A DNA stretch of 64,000 bases from Alphaproteobacteria bacterium (GTDB lineage: Bacteria; Pseudomonadota; Alphaproteobacteria; DSM-16000; Inquilinaceae), in contig JANQGH010000100.1 of NCBI GenBank assembly GCA_028277405.1, positions 372,001-436,000 of the forward strand. The letters run 5' to 3'. The position numbers and the translations under genes were made by a program. Of the stretch, positions 9,037-17,512 are shown one piece after another. Under the pieces are notes generated by a model. That model was not told where the DNA came from and ran no database searches. It saw only the letters and a program-made list of their open reading frames with translations. The first letter of the stretch is position 1; every line of letters starts with the position of its first letter.

Positions 9037-9978
9037 CTACCCGCGCAACTTTGGGCTGACCAGGAAATAGCCGATATCGGCCAACAGGCTCATCAGCACG
9101 AAGCCGATCCCGGTGGCTAGCGTCACCGCCTGCACCACCGGATAGTCCCGGTTGAAGACCGCATCGACGATCAACTTGCCGAAGCCGGGGATGTTGAAGA
9201 CCTGCTCGGTCAAAACGGCACCGGCGACCAGCGTTCCGAACTGCAGCGCCGTCAGCGTGATGATCGGCACCAGCGCGTTGCGCAGCGCGTGCTTCAGGAT
9301 CACCGTTCGCTCGCTCAAGCCTTTGGCGCGGGCGGTGCGGACATAGTCCTGGCGCATGACCGACAACATGGCGCTGCGCGTATGGCGCATCATGGAGGCG
9401 GCAAGCGCGGTGCCCAGCACGAAGGCGGGCATGATCATCCGCGCCAGGTTGCCGCCCAGATCCTCCAGCGGGCTGACATAGCCACCGGCGGGCAACCAGT
9501 CCAACTGCACCGAAAACAGCAAGATCAGCATGATGCCGAGCCAGAAGCTGGGCAGCGAAATGCCGGACAGGGCCACGATGTTGGCCCCATAATCCAGCGC
9601 CGACCCCTTGCGGATAGCGGAGATGATGCCGGTCGGGATGCCGATGGCGATGGAGAACAGCAGCGCCAGCGCGGCCAGTTCCAGCGTAATCGGCAGCTTT
9701 TCCAGGATCATGGGGCCGACTGGCGCGCCGGTTCTGAGCGAACGCCCGAAGTCGCCTTGCAACATGTCGGCGAACCAGCGGAAATACTGGATCGGCAGCG
9801 GATCGTTCAGGCCGTAAAGCTCGCGGATCTCTTCGATCGCCGCCGGATCGCGCTCGTCGCCGGCAAGGATCAACGCCACGTCGCCGGGCAGCAATTGCTG
9901 CAGCCCGAACACGATGATCGTGATCAGCAGCAGCGTCGGGATCGCCGCCAGCAGCCGGTCAGCCAGAAAGCGCAGCAT
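9037..9978 (-). CDS. Oligopeptide/dipeptide ABC transporter permease (DppB type)
   Basis: A 313-residue inner-membrane permease with about six helices. It begins MLRFLADRLLAAIPTLLLI and has the DppB motif GLNDPLPIQYFRWFADMLQGDFGRSL; a typical EAA loop reads RTARAKGLSERTVILKHALRN. It lies between the binding-protein gene (104 bp upstream) and the DppC-type permease, the normal A-B-C order of this transporter class. It forms the translocation channel with the DppC-type subunit and works with the ATPases at 6053-8160. Confidence 0.92.
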   Translation of the reverse strand: MLRFLADRLLAAIPTLLLITIIVFGLQQLLPGDVALILAGDERDPAAIEEIRELYGLNDPLPIQYFRWFADMLQGDFGRSLRTGAPVGPMILEKLPITLELAALALLFSIAIGIPTGIISAIRKGSALDYGANIVALSGISLPSFWLGIMLILLFSVQLDWLPAGGYVSPLEDLGGNLARMIMPAFVLGTALAASMMRHTRSAMLSVMRQDYVRTARAKGLSERTVILKHALRNALVPIITLTALQFGTLVAGAVLTEQVFNIPGFGKLIVDAVFNRDYPVVQAVTLATGIGFVLMSLLADIGYFLVSPKLRG

Positions 9979-10081
9979 GACTGGGGACTTGGGTCACGAA
10001 CGAAAGCCCAGCACGGGGCGTTCGACCGCGCCGTGCCGGGAGAAAGGGTTGCCGATCAGGCGCGCTGGCACGCCGCCCCGG

Positions 10082-11596
10082 TCAATTGACGGTAATCCCG
10101 CGCACGCGCAGATGGCCGTCGGGATAGGCAACGAAGCCCTCGACATTGTCGTTGAACGCCCAGATGAAGCGGGTGTGGTAGAGGTAGATCACCGTACGGT
10201 CGTCGGTGATGATCTCCGCCACCCGCCGCAGGACCTCGCGCCGCGCCTCCGGGTCGGTGACGCGCCGGGATTCCTCCATCGCCGCATCCATCTCCGGATT
10301 GCTGTAAAGGCCGACATTGCGGTCGCCGGTGGAATGCAGCGACATGAAGGTGGCGTCGTCTGGATCGATGGCGGTTTGCGGCCCGATCGGACCCCAGACT
10401 TCGAAATCGCCCTGATCGCTGAGGTTCAAGGTCGAGGCGAATTCCACCACGTTCAGGCTGACATCGAAGCCGGCATCGCTGCCCATGGCCTGGATCATCT
10501 CCGCCACGCGCACGGTGTTCGGTCGGTTCGGCACCAGGATTTCGACCGGCACCGGATCGGTGTAGCCGGCCTCCGCCAGGATGGCCCGGGCCCGTTCCGG
10601 ATCGCGCGGCGGGATTGGAATGTCCGAATTGTAGATCGGCGAGTTCGGCGAGGCGAACTGGTTGCCGGCCGTGTACTGGCCTTCGAAGGCGACGTCGACC
10701 ATGGCCTGGCGGTCCAGCGACAGCTCGAACGCCTCGCGCACCGCCGGGTCCTGGCCCAGAGGGGTCTCGGCCCTGGGGCCCTTGGCGACGTTCACGATCA
10801 GGCTTTGATAGCCAAGGCTGTCGATGGCCTCGATCTCGATGTCCGGGTCGGCCTCGACCTGGGCCACGTCCGTCGGCGACAGGCGCGACATCAGGTCGAT
10901 CTCACCCGATTGCAGGTTTGCCAGCCGGATGGTCGGGTCGGGAATGATCGAGAACGTGACCTGCTCGACATGGAACGGGTCCGGGTTCCAATAGCCGGGA
11001 TAGCGCTCGATCACGATCCGGTCCTGGGCGACGCGTTCGGCGAACTGATAGGGCCCGGCGCAGACCGGCTGGTTGCCGAAATCCTCGCCCAGCTCTTCCG
11101 CCGCGGTCGGCGAGATCATCATGCCCAGCCGCTCGGACAGTTTGGCCAGCAAGGGCGCGAAGGGCGCTGAAAGATCGAACACCACGGTCATGTCGTCCGC
11201 CGCGCTGACATCGGTGATGGTGCCGAGATCGGCTGTGCGCAGCGTGCCCGGCAGGTCACGCGAGCGCTCGATATTGTAGACGACGGCGTCGGCGTTGAAC
11301 GGCGTGCCGTCCTGGAAGGTGACGTCCGGCCGCAGATTGACCGTCAGTTCCAACCCGTCGTCGGACCAGCTCCAATCCGTCGCCAACTCGCCGGAAAACT
11401 CCATGTTCTCGTCCAGCTCAAACAGGCTGTCGCACAGGTTGGACAGGATGGTGACGCCGTAGAACGACCGTGTCCGATCCGGGTCCAGCATGTCCGGATC
11501 GTCGGGGATGCCGACGCGCAGATCCTGTGCCCCGGCTGCAGCGCTGAGCAGGATTGCCCCGGCGGCGACCGCCCCTGTCAAAGTGAAATGCCTCAC
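10082..11596 (-). CDS. Peptide-type ABC substrate-binding protein (family 5)
   Basis: A 504-residue periplasmic receptor of the DppA/OppA class. The start is GTG at 11596 with GGAGGG upstream. A signal peptide (HFTLTGAVAAGAILLSAAAGAQ) precedes DLRVGIPDDPDMLDPDRTRS; the family segment VTFQDGTPFNADAVVYNIERSR and the loop DPAVREAFELSLDRQAMVDVAF are clear. It leads the minus-strand operon with DppB- and DppC-type permeases. The M14 peptidase nearby favours peptides as ligand, but family 5 receptors also take sugars, opines and metal complexes. Confidence 0.9.
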   Translation of the reverse strand: MRHFTLTGAVAAGAILLSAAAGAQDLRVGIPDDPDMLDPDRTRSFYGVTILSNLCDSLFELDENMEFSGELATDWSWSDDGLELTVNLRPDVTFQDGTPFNADAVVYNIERSRDLPGTLRTADLGTITDVSAADDMTVVFDLSAPFAPLLAKLSERLGMMISPTAAEELGEDFGNQPVCAGPYQFAERVAQDRIVIERYPGYWNPDPFHVEQVTFSIIPDPTIRLANLQSGEIDLMSRLSPTDVAQVEADPDIEIEAIDSLGYQSLIVNVAKGPRAETPLGQDPAVREAFELSLDRQAMVDVAFEGQYTAGNQFASPNSPIYNSDIPIPPRDPERARAILAEAGYTDPVPVEILVPNRPNTVRVAEMIQAMGSDAGFDVSLNVVEFASTLNLSDQGDFEVWGPIGPQTAIDPDDATFMSLHSTGDRNVGLYSNPEMDAAMEESRRVTDPEARREVLRRVAEIITDDRTVIYLYHTRFIWAFNDNVEGFVAYPDGHLRVRGITVN

Positions 11597-11905
11597 GTCC
11601 CTGCCCTCCGGCTGTTTGCGCGGTCGCCCGTGGCGCCGCGCCTGTTGTTGACTCTTGGACCCGTTAGACCCCGTTCGCTGGGAACCCGCGTTGGCGAAGT
11701 CCGATCATTCGTCTGCTCATTCATGGGTTTCCGTTGCATGGAAGCTCGCCCCCGCGCCCGGCGAACCGCGATCGAACAGTAGTTGGCGCCGAAATCCGCT
11801 GTCAAGGAAACCGCCGAGAGGCGGCCGGCTCACCTGACGGCGTGCACCCCAGAATTTGCATTGGAGCCAGATCGCGCATCAAATGGGGCAGGGAGCCTGC
11901 TCGCC
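11597..11905. other. Intergenic region between divergent genes, no gene seen
   Basis: 309 bases separate the peptide-binding-protein gene (minus) from the alpha/beta hydrolase (plus). Short frames on both strands lack ribosome sites and convincing composition. The stretch must hold both promoters, but I could not identify a convincing -35/-10 pair or a clear palindrome. Confidence 0.5.
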
Positions 11906-12796
11906 ATGGCCTTTGAAGACCTGCCTCGGCAATCGCCGATTAATCCGCGCGCCGACCGCTATGCGGCCGAGGCCCTGTCGCTGTCTCGCGCCGTTGCGGA
12001 GAACAGCCGCTGCGTTCTGGATGTGGCCTATGGCGCCGATCCGTTGCAAAAGCTGGACCTGTACCTGCCCGATCGGTTGGACGTCCCGTGCCCCGTCATC
12101 GTGTTCCTGCACGGCGGCGGCTGGACCCACGGGTTCAAAGAATGGATGGGTTTCATGGCGCCACCGATCGTGGCTTGGCCGGCAGTCTTTGTATCGGCCG
12201 CCTATCGATTGGCGCCCGACCACCGTTATCCGGCGCAGCTTGACGACACGCTGTCGGCCCTCGCATGGATCCAGCGGAACATCCGCGACTATGGCGGCGA
12301 CCCGAACGCCATCGTCGTTGGCGGCCACTCAGCGGGCGGCCATCTGGCGTCGCTCGCCGCTTTGCGCACAGACCTCCATGCCGGCCATGGCATCCCGCTC
12401 GACGCGATCAAGGCCTGCCTGCCGGTCAGCAGCACCTTTGACTTCCGGTTCGAGAACGTGGTGCCAGGCAGCGGTGAGGAAAACATCCTCACCCGGTTTC
12501 TGGCAACGCCCGAGCAAGCCTATGAGGCCAGCCCTATCGCCTATGCGGCCACAAGCACGGTTCCGTTCTTAATCAGCCATGGGACGGACGATTTGGAACG
12601 GGTAAGGACGACAGCGCCGCCGATGGTCGCGGCGCTCAAGCAATCGGGCGCGCTGGTGGACCACCTGGTTCTGGAAGGACGCGACCATTTCAGCGTCAGC
12701 CTGGGCGCAGCGCAGCCGGACGACCCCTGGGTGCTTCGCGCGGCCGGCTGGGTTCGGCGGATTATGGGTCGGCCGGCGACGCCAGACCGTGGATGA
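11906..12796 (+). CDS. Alpha/beta hydrolase, arylformamidase/BD-FAE type
   Basis: A 296-residue cytoplasmic esterase of the hormone-sensitive-lipase/kynurenine-formamidase-like group. The oxyanion-hole motif is HGGGW (His69-Trp73) and the nucleophile elbow is GHSAGGH with Ser142. The C-terminal EGRDHFSVSLG supplies the catalytic His. I chose ATG 11906 with GGGAG upstream over a frame that opens 41 codons earlier, because the extra residues look non-coding. The stop overlaps the convergent MarR gene by 35 bp. With the neighbouring MarR regulator and EamA exporter it may form a small ester or amide-compound module. The substrate is unknown. Confidence 0.82.
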   Translation: MAFEDLPRQSPINPRADRYAAEALSLSRAVAENSRCVLDVAYGADPLQKLDLYLPDRLDVPCPVIVFLHGGGWTHGFKEWMGFMAPPIVAWPAVFVSAAYRLAPDHRYPAQLDDTLSALAWIQRNIRDYGGDPNAIVVGGHSAGGHLASLAALRTDLHAGHGIPLDAIKACLPVSSTFDFRFENVVPGSGEENILTRFLATPEQAYEASPIAYAATSTVPFLISHGTDDLERVRTTAPPMVAALKQSGALVDHLVLEGRDHFSVSLGAAQPDDPWVLRAAGWVRRIMGRPATPDRG

Positions 12797-13262
12797 GTTT
12801 GCCCAACAGGGCGCTCAGCTGTTCCTGCTCCCGCCGTGACAACGCGCTGACGATGGCCTCTTGATTGGCGACATGGGCGCCGATCATCTCGTCGATCAGC
12901 GTCAGGCCCTTGCCTGTCAGGGCGACCATCATGCCGCGGCGGTCTTCTGCATTCGGCTTGCGCGCAATCAGGCCAGCTTTTTCCAACCGGTCAAGTCGGG
13001 CGGTCATGCCGCCGGACGACACCATGGTCGATCGATAAAGCTCCGTCGGGGTCAGCGCGAACGGCGTGCCGGCGCGCCGCAGCGTTGCAATGACGTCGAA
13101 TTCGCCACGTTTCAGGCCGTAGCGGGCAAAGACCGGCTCCAGGCGATCGCGCGCGATGATCTGGCCGGCCTCGGCCAGTCGGCCCAAGAGGGTCATCGGC
13201 ACCAGGTTCAGGTCCGGCCTCTCCTTCCTCCACTGTGCCGCCGCGAACTCCGCCCGATCCAT
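12762..13262 (-). CDS. MarR-family transcriptional regulator
   Basis: A 166-residue winged-helix repressor. The DNA-binding core reads LTPTELYRSTMVSSGGMTARLDRLEKAGLI followed by the wing with EDRRGMMVALTGKG, the family hallmark. Such proteins usually respond to small aromatic or phenolic ligands. It is divergent from the EamA transporter, with an 18-bp palindrome just outside its start codon, so it probably represses itself and the transporter. Its 3' end overlaps the hydrolase by 35 bp. Confidence 0.92.
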   Translation of the reverse strand: MDRAEFAAAQWRKERPDLNLVPMTLLGRLAEAGQIIARDRLEPVFARYGLKRGEFDVIATLRRAGTPFALTPTELYRSTMVSSGGMTARLDRLEKAGLIARKPNAEDRRGMMVALTGKGLTLIDEMIGAHVANQEAIVSALSRREQEQLSALLGKLIHGLASPADP

Positions 13263-13275
13263 TGCCGCCTCGATT

Positions 13276-13312
13276 TATCTTGATATTAAGATAGTTGATG
13301 CCAAGATAGTTG
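13276..13312. promoter_or_regulatory. Probable MarR operator
   Basis: The near-perfect palindrome TATCTTGATATTAAGATA (13276-13293) lies between the divergent MarR and EamA genes. The half-site AAGATAGTTG occurs at 13288-13297 and is repeated directly at 13303-13312, 15 bp on, suggesting a second weaker site. The position next to the regulator's start fits autorepression. The assignment is from sequence symmetry and position. Confidence 0.7.
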
Positions 13313-13360
13313 CTCAATCGACCTGTGCTATGGTCGAAAGTCAAGCTGGAACGCCCACCC

Positions 13361-14338
13361 ATGTCCGCATCCTCTCCCGCGCGCGCCACGCGATCTTCGC
13401 CCGTAGCCATCGCCTGCCTGCTGGTGGTTGGCGGGTTGCTCGGCCTTTCCCTCAACATCGCCAAGCTGGCGGCCTTGGAGGGTGCATCCCCGGTGGCCCT
13501 GCTTTTCTGGGCATCCTTGGGCTCAGGCGTCGTGTTACAGATCGTTGGGCTCGCCAAAGGGCAGGCGCCCAGATTGCGGTGGCAGACGTTTGAGTACGGC
13601 GCGATTTCCGGCTTTCTGTTCGCGGCGCCCAACATCGTCGCCTTGCTGGCCATTCACCATATCGGTGCCGGGATCGTGTCGCTGACCTTTGCGTTCCCGA
13701 TCCTGTTCACCTATGTGCTGGCCCTCCTGCTGAGGCTGGAGGGCTTCGTCGGCACCCGCGCCCTCGGCGTGGCGTTCGGCCTGTGCGGCGCTGTTCTGCT
13801 GGCCCTGCCCAAGGTGAACGCCAGCGACGCCGCATTTCTGTGGTTTTGCTTCGCCATGGCGGCGCCGGTGATCATCGCGCTTGGCAACATCTATCGCACC
13901 GTGCGCTGGCCGGTCGGCGAAACGTCACTGTCCTTGGCGCCGTTGATGCTGATCGGCGGTGCCATTGCAACACTGCTGATCATGCTGGTCGTGGGCGAGG
14001 GGCGAAGCCTGGTCACGTTCCCAACTGAGACCGCGCTCGTCCTACTGTTCGCGCAGACAGCTGTCTTCACCGTGATGTACGCGTGTTACTTCCTGCTGCA
14101 ATGGCTGGCCGGTCCGGTCTATCTCAGCCAGATCGGCTCCGTCGCCGCCGTGGTCGGGGGTGCGATCGCGATCGGGCTGCTGGGTGAGCCGCTGCCGCAG
14201 AACCTGCTGCTGGCCGCCGCGTTCATCAGCACCGGTGTCGTGCTTGTGAGCCGCATTGCCCGTGCAAAGGCTGCGACGGGCTCAAACCGGCGAGGCGGGC
14301 GCGGCGATGCTGTCGCGCATGAGGATCTCGCTGGTTAA
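13361..14338 (+). CDS. EamA/DMT-family transporter
   Basis: A 325-residue inner-membrane protein with about ten predicted helices in two EamA repeats. It opens PVAIACLLVVGGLLGLSLNIAKLAA and ends its second repeat with VGGAIAIGLLGEPLPQNLLLAAAFI, matching the characteristic EamA ending. Members export metabolites or amino acids. I chose ATG 13361, where the alternative upstream ATG adds residues without family features. It is divergent from the MarR gene and its last 57 bases overlap the convergent LacI gene. The substrate is unknown. Confidence 0.86.
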   Translation: MSASSPARATRSSPVAIACLLVVGGLLGLSLNIAKLAALEGASPVALLFWASLGSGVVLQIVGLAKGQAPRLRWQTFEYGAISGFLFAAPNIVALLAIHHIGAGIVSLTFAFPILFTYVLALLLRLEGFVGTRALGVAFGLCGAVLLALPKVNASDAAFLWFCFAMAAPVIIALGNIYRTVRWPVGETSLSLAPLMLIGGAIATLLIMLVVGEGRSLVTFPTETALVLLFAQTAVFTVMYACYFLLQWLAGPVYLSQIGSVAAVVGGAIAIGLLGEPLPQNLLLAAAFISTGVVLVSRIARAKAATGSNRRGGRGDAVAHEDLAG

Positions 14339-15325
14339 GGTCACGTGGCGCGGCGGCGCTTCGCTTGGGCCTTCAAGGCGCCGCGCCAGCATGGCCCCAA
14401 GGGTCCGCCCGATCTCCCGCATGTCGCGCTCTATGATCGTGACCGCCGGATCGAGAAGGTCCGACAGCAGCCGGTCGTCGGCGCCGACCAGCGACAGATC
14501 ATCGGGAATGGACAGTCCCAGCGTACGCACGGCACGTACGGCGCCGTAGAGGATCTCGTTCCCGCCCGCCAATATGGCCGTCGGGCGGGGCGTCAGGGCC
14601 AGCAGTTCAAGCGCCTGCTGATAGCCGTACTCCGTGGTCTGCATGTCGCAGCGGATGAGATTGTCGTCAGGCCCTAGCCCGGCCGCACCCATCGCCTCGC
14701 GATAGCCGCGCACACGCTCGCGGCCCGGCCGGATCGCGGTCGGCGCCGTGATCAATCCGATCCGGCGGTGGCCGAGCTCGATCAAGTGGCTGGTGATCCG
14801 CCGCATCGCGCGCGCGTGTTCGCTGAACACCACGTCGGCTTCCAGGTCCAGGTCGCGGTCCCACAGCGCCATCGGGATTTTGACCTGGGAGAGCGCCCGG
14901 CGCACCCGTTCGTTGCCTTCGTCGCTAACCGAAACGATCAGCCCGTCCATTCGGCCTTGCGCGGCCATGGCAATGAAATCGATTTCACGCCGTTCCGACC
15001 TGTCGGAGGAAAAGATGAACAGCCCATAACCGATCTCGGCCAGCACGGACTCCGCCGCCTTGGCCACTTGTGAGAAGACCGGGTTGGTCAGGTCGGGGAT
15101 CAGAAATCCGGCGATGCGCGACCGGTTGGTGCGCATGTTCTGGGCGGCCGCGTGCGGCTGGTAGCCCAGCGCCGCCATGGCTTCGTCCACGCGCTGCCTG
15201 GTGATCGCGGCAACCCGTGTGGAGCCAGAAACCACGCGTGAGACGGTGCCGGTCGATACACCGGCGCGCGCGGCGACATCCCGGATCGTCGGGCGCCGTA
15301 ATGGCCGGACGTTTGGATCAGCCAT
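14282..15325 (-). CDS. LacI-family regulator of the rhamnose-type cluster
   Basis: A 347-residue repressor. The helix-turn-helix TIRDVAARAGVSTGTVSRVV is followed by the hinge and an effector domain with IAGFLIPDLTNPVFSQVAKAA and LSLVGADDRLLSDLLDPAVT. It is divergent from the Gfo/Idh-led sugar operon, and a LacI-type palindrome sits inside that operon's promoter (15443-15460). It therefore most likely represses the sugar catabolic and transport operon until a pathway sugar or intermediate binds. The 3' end overlaps the EamA gene by 57 bp. Confidence 0.93.
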   Translation of the reverse strand: MADPNVRPLRRPTIRDVAARAGVSTGTVSRVVSGSTRVAAITRQRVDEAMAALGYQPHAAAQNMRTNRSRIAGFLIPDLTNPVFSQVAKAAESVLAEIGYGLFIFSSDRSERREIDFIAMAAQGRMDGLIVSVSDEGNERVRRALSQVKIPMALWDRDLDLEADVVFSEHARAMRRITSHLIELGHRRIGLITAPTAIRPGRERVRGYREAMGAAGLGPDDNLIRCDMQTTEYGYQQALELLALTPRPTAILAGGNEILYGAVRAVRTLGLSIPDDLSLVGADDRLLSDLLDPAVTIIERDMREIGRTLGAMLARRLEGPSEAPPRHVTLTSEILMRDSIAAPASPV

Positions 15326-15442
15326 GGCGATATGCCGGATCGGTCAACAGCGGTCGAAACCTCCCCAATTTCAGGCCCGCGCAAGTTCGCCTTGCTTGGT
15401 CGAACGACCTGATCGTGAGACCGGCGTCGGCGTGCCCAATGC

Positions 15443-15476
15443 TGTGTTGACGTTAACACAAATGTGACATTATGAT
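15443..15476 (+). promoter_or_regulatory. Promoter with overlapping LacI-type operator
   Basis: TTGACG (15447-15452) and TATGAT (15471-15476) are separated by 18 bp, a strong-looking sigma-70 promoter for the sugar operon that starts at 15550. The palindrome TGTGTTGACGTTAACACA (15443-15460) covers the -35 element, the classic arrangement for steric repression. The divergent LacI gene (start 15325) is the likely ligand. Confidence 0.75.
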
Positions 15477-15549
15477 ACACAAAACCGCGCAAACGGGGCT
15501 GTTTAGAGTGGCAGCCTAAGGAAGACGGCGCGGCTGGGGAGGATCGATC

Positions 15550-16602
15550 GTGGCGAAAAAGGCGCGGATTGCCGTGCTCGGCGCTGGCTGGTGGGCGACG
15601 GAGTATCACATTCCGGATCTGGCCTCGCGTGAGGACGTGGAACTGACCGGCGTGTGCCGTTTGGGCGCCGACGAGCTGGCAATGGTCAAGGACCGGTTCG
15701 GCTTTGACTATGCGTCGGAGGATTTCCGCGAGGTTCTGGACAATTGCGCGGCGGACGGCGTCGTGGTCGCCTCGCCCCATGTCGCGCATTTCGAGAACGC
15801 ATCGGCGGCCCTGCGCAAGGGTGCCCATGTGCTGGTCGAAAAGCCGATGACCACGACCGCCGACCAGGCGCGCGAGCTGACCGCGATCGCCGCCGAGGTC
15901 GGGCGCCAGATCATGATCCCGCATGGGTTCAACTTCACCCATTACATGCCGGCCGCCGCCGACTGGATCGCGAACGGCAAGATCGGCGACGTACGGCACG
16001 TGTGCTGCCAGATGGGTTCGGCCCTGCTCGACCTGTTCGGCGGTGAGCCGATGCTGGAGACCGTCGACCACACGTTCCGGCCGCCGCCATCGACCTGGGC
16101 CGATCCAGCCCGTGCCGGCGGCTATGGCTGGGGCCAGCTGTCCCACCTGCTGGGCGCGCTGTTCCGGCTGGTGCCGTCGGACCCGGAGCAGGTCTTCGCC
16201 ATGACCACCCTGTCGCAGACCGGTGTCGACTATTACGACGCGGCCACGGTGCGGTTGGCCAACGGCACCACCTGCGCCATTTCCGGCGCCGCCGGCCCGC
16301 CGAAGCATATCGGCGCGCATATCGACATCCGGGTCTATGGCACCGACGGCATCATCTTTCTGGATATTGAGCGCGAACGGCTTGAGCTGCGGCGGCATGA
16401 CGAGCAGGACGAGATTTTCCCGTTCGAGCCCGGGGAGGGGGTCGCGGCCTATTCCACGTCCGAACCGCTCAACCGGTTCGTCGATCTGTGCCTGGGCCGC
16501 GACATCGTCAATGACGGCGACGGCACCGTGGGCAGGCGCTCGGTCGAGGTTTTGGACGCGATGTACCGGTCCGCGGCCAGCGGGGTCGTTGAGCGTTGCT
16601 GA
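15550..16602 (+). CDS. Gfo/Idh/MocA-family oxidoreductase
   Basis: A 350-residue NAD(P)-dependent dehydrogenase. The Rossmann N-terminus (RIAVLGAGWWATEYHIPDL) and the EKPM motif (HVLVEKPMTTT) with its cofactor/catalytic Lys are intact. The C-terminal domain carries GGYGWGQLSHLLGALF, where family members place a catalytic His. The start is GTG with GGGGAGGA upstream. It is the first gene of the rhamnose-type operon, before a lactonase-type amidohydrolase, so oxidation of a sugar at C1 (or another carbon) is likely. Known L-rhamnose 1-dehydrogenases are short-chain enzymes, so its exact step is open. Confidence 0.85.
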   Translation: MAKKARIAVLGAGWWATEYHIPDLASREDVELTGVCRLGADELAMVKDRFGFDYASEDFREVLDNCAADGVVVASPHVAHFENASAALRKGAHVLVEKPMTTTADQARELTAIAAEVGRQIMIPHGFNFTHYMPAAADWIANGKIGDVRHVCCQMGSALLDLFGGEPMLETVDHTFRPPPSTWADPARAGGYGWGQLSHLLGALFRLVPSDPEQVFAMTTLSQTGVDYYDAATVRLANGTTCAISGAAGPPKHIGAHIDIRVYGTDGIIFLDIERERLELRRHDEQDEIFPFEPGEGVAAYSTSEPLNRFVDLCLGRDIVNDGDGTVGRRSVEVLDAMYRSAASGVVERC

Positions 16603-16640
16603 AGCGGCATGGGCCGCACCTGCATTCGTCGGAGGGCTAG

Positions 16641-17498
16641 ATGCCGAACTTTCCCATCGTCGACACCCATCTTCACATCTGGGACCCGTCGATGATCCGC
16701 TATTCCTGGCTGGACGGCATTGACGTTCTGAACCGGCCTTACCTGCTGTCGGACTACAACGCGCACACGGAAGGCGTCGATATCGAGGCCATGGTCTTCG
16801 TGCAGTGCGAGGCCGACCCGCCGAGCTATGAACGGGAAGCGGCCTGGGTCGCGGCAAACGCCGAAACCGACCCGCGCCTGAAGGGCATGGTCGCCTGGGC
16901 GCCGTTGGAAAAGGGGGCCGCGGTGGCCGCGGATCTCGAGCGGCTGAAGCAGCACAAAATCCTGCGCGGCATCCGCCGGATCATCCAGTTCGAGCCGGAT
17001 TTGGACTTCTGCCTGCGTCCCGACTTCATCGAGGGCGTGGCCACGCTTCGGCAGTTCGATCTCAGCTTCGACATCTGCATCGACCATCGGCACATGGCGA
17101 ACGTCATCACCTTCGCCGGCAAGGCCGACACCGTGCCGATGATCCTGGACCATATCGGCAAGCCGGCGATCAAGGATGGCGCGCTGGAGCCTTGGCGCAG
17201 CCAGATGTTCGAACTGGCGCAGATGGACCATGTGATCTGCAAACTGTCGGGCGTCGCGACCGAGGCCGATCACTCGGACTGGACCGCCGAACAGTTGCGC
17301 CCCTTCATCGACACAGTTCTGGAGGCGTTCGGGTTCGACCGGGTCGCGTTCGGGGGCGATTGGCCAGTCGCCGTTCAGGCCATCGCCTATCCGCGCTGGG
17401 TCGAGATCGTCGACGACGTGCTTAAGGGCGAAAGCGAGCAGAACCAGCGCAAAGTCTGGCGCGACAACGCCAACCGCTTCTATCGGCTGGGTCTCTAG
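16641..17498 (+). CDS. Amidohydrolase-2 family sugar lactonase (rhamnono/fucono-lactonase type)
   Basis: A 285-residue TIM-barrel hydrolase. It has the N-terminal VDTHLHIWDP metal-binding motif, IRRIIQFEP mid-protein, the metal-site segments ICIDHRHM and LDHIGKP, and the terminal FGGDWPV with the catalytic-type Asp. Related enzymes open L-fucono- or L-rhamnono-1,4-lactone. Its place between an oxidoreductase and a rhamnonate dehydratase predicts L-rhamnono-gamma-lactone as substrate. It lies 38 bp after the oxidoreductase and 14 bp before the transporter ATPase. Confidence 0.85.
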   Translation: MPNFPIVDTHLHIWDPSMIRYSWLDGIDVLNRPYLLSDYNAHTEGVDIEAMVFVQCEADPPSYEREAAWVAANAETDPRLKGMVAWAPLEKGAAVAADLERLKQHKILRGIRRIIQFEPDLDFCLRPDFIEGVATLRQFDLSFDICIDHRHMANVITFAGKADTVPMILDHIGKPAIKDGALEPWRSQMFELAQMDHVICKLSGVATEADHSDWTAEQLRPFIDTVLEAFGFDRVAFGGDWPVAVQAIAYPRWVEIVDDVLKGESEQNQRKVWRDNANRFYRLGL

Positions 17499-17512
17499 GC
17501 ACCCCCGCCGCG

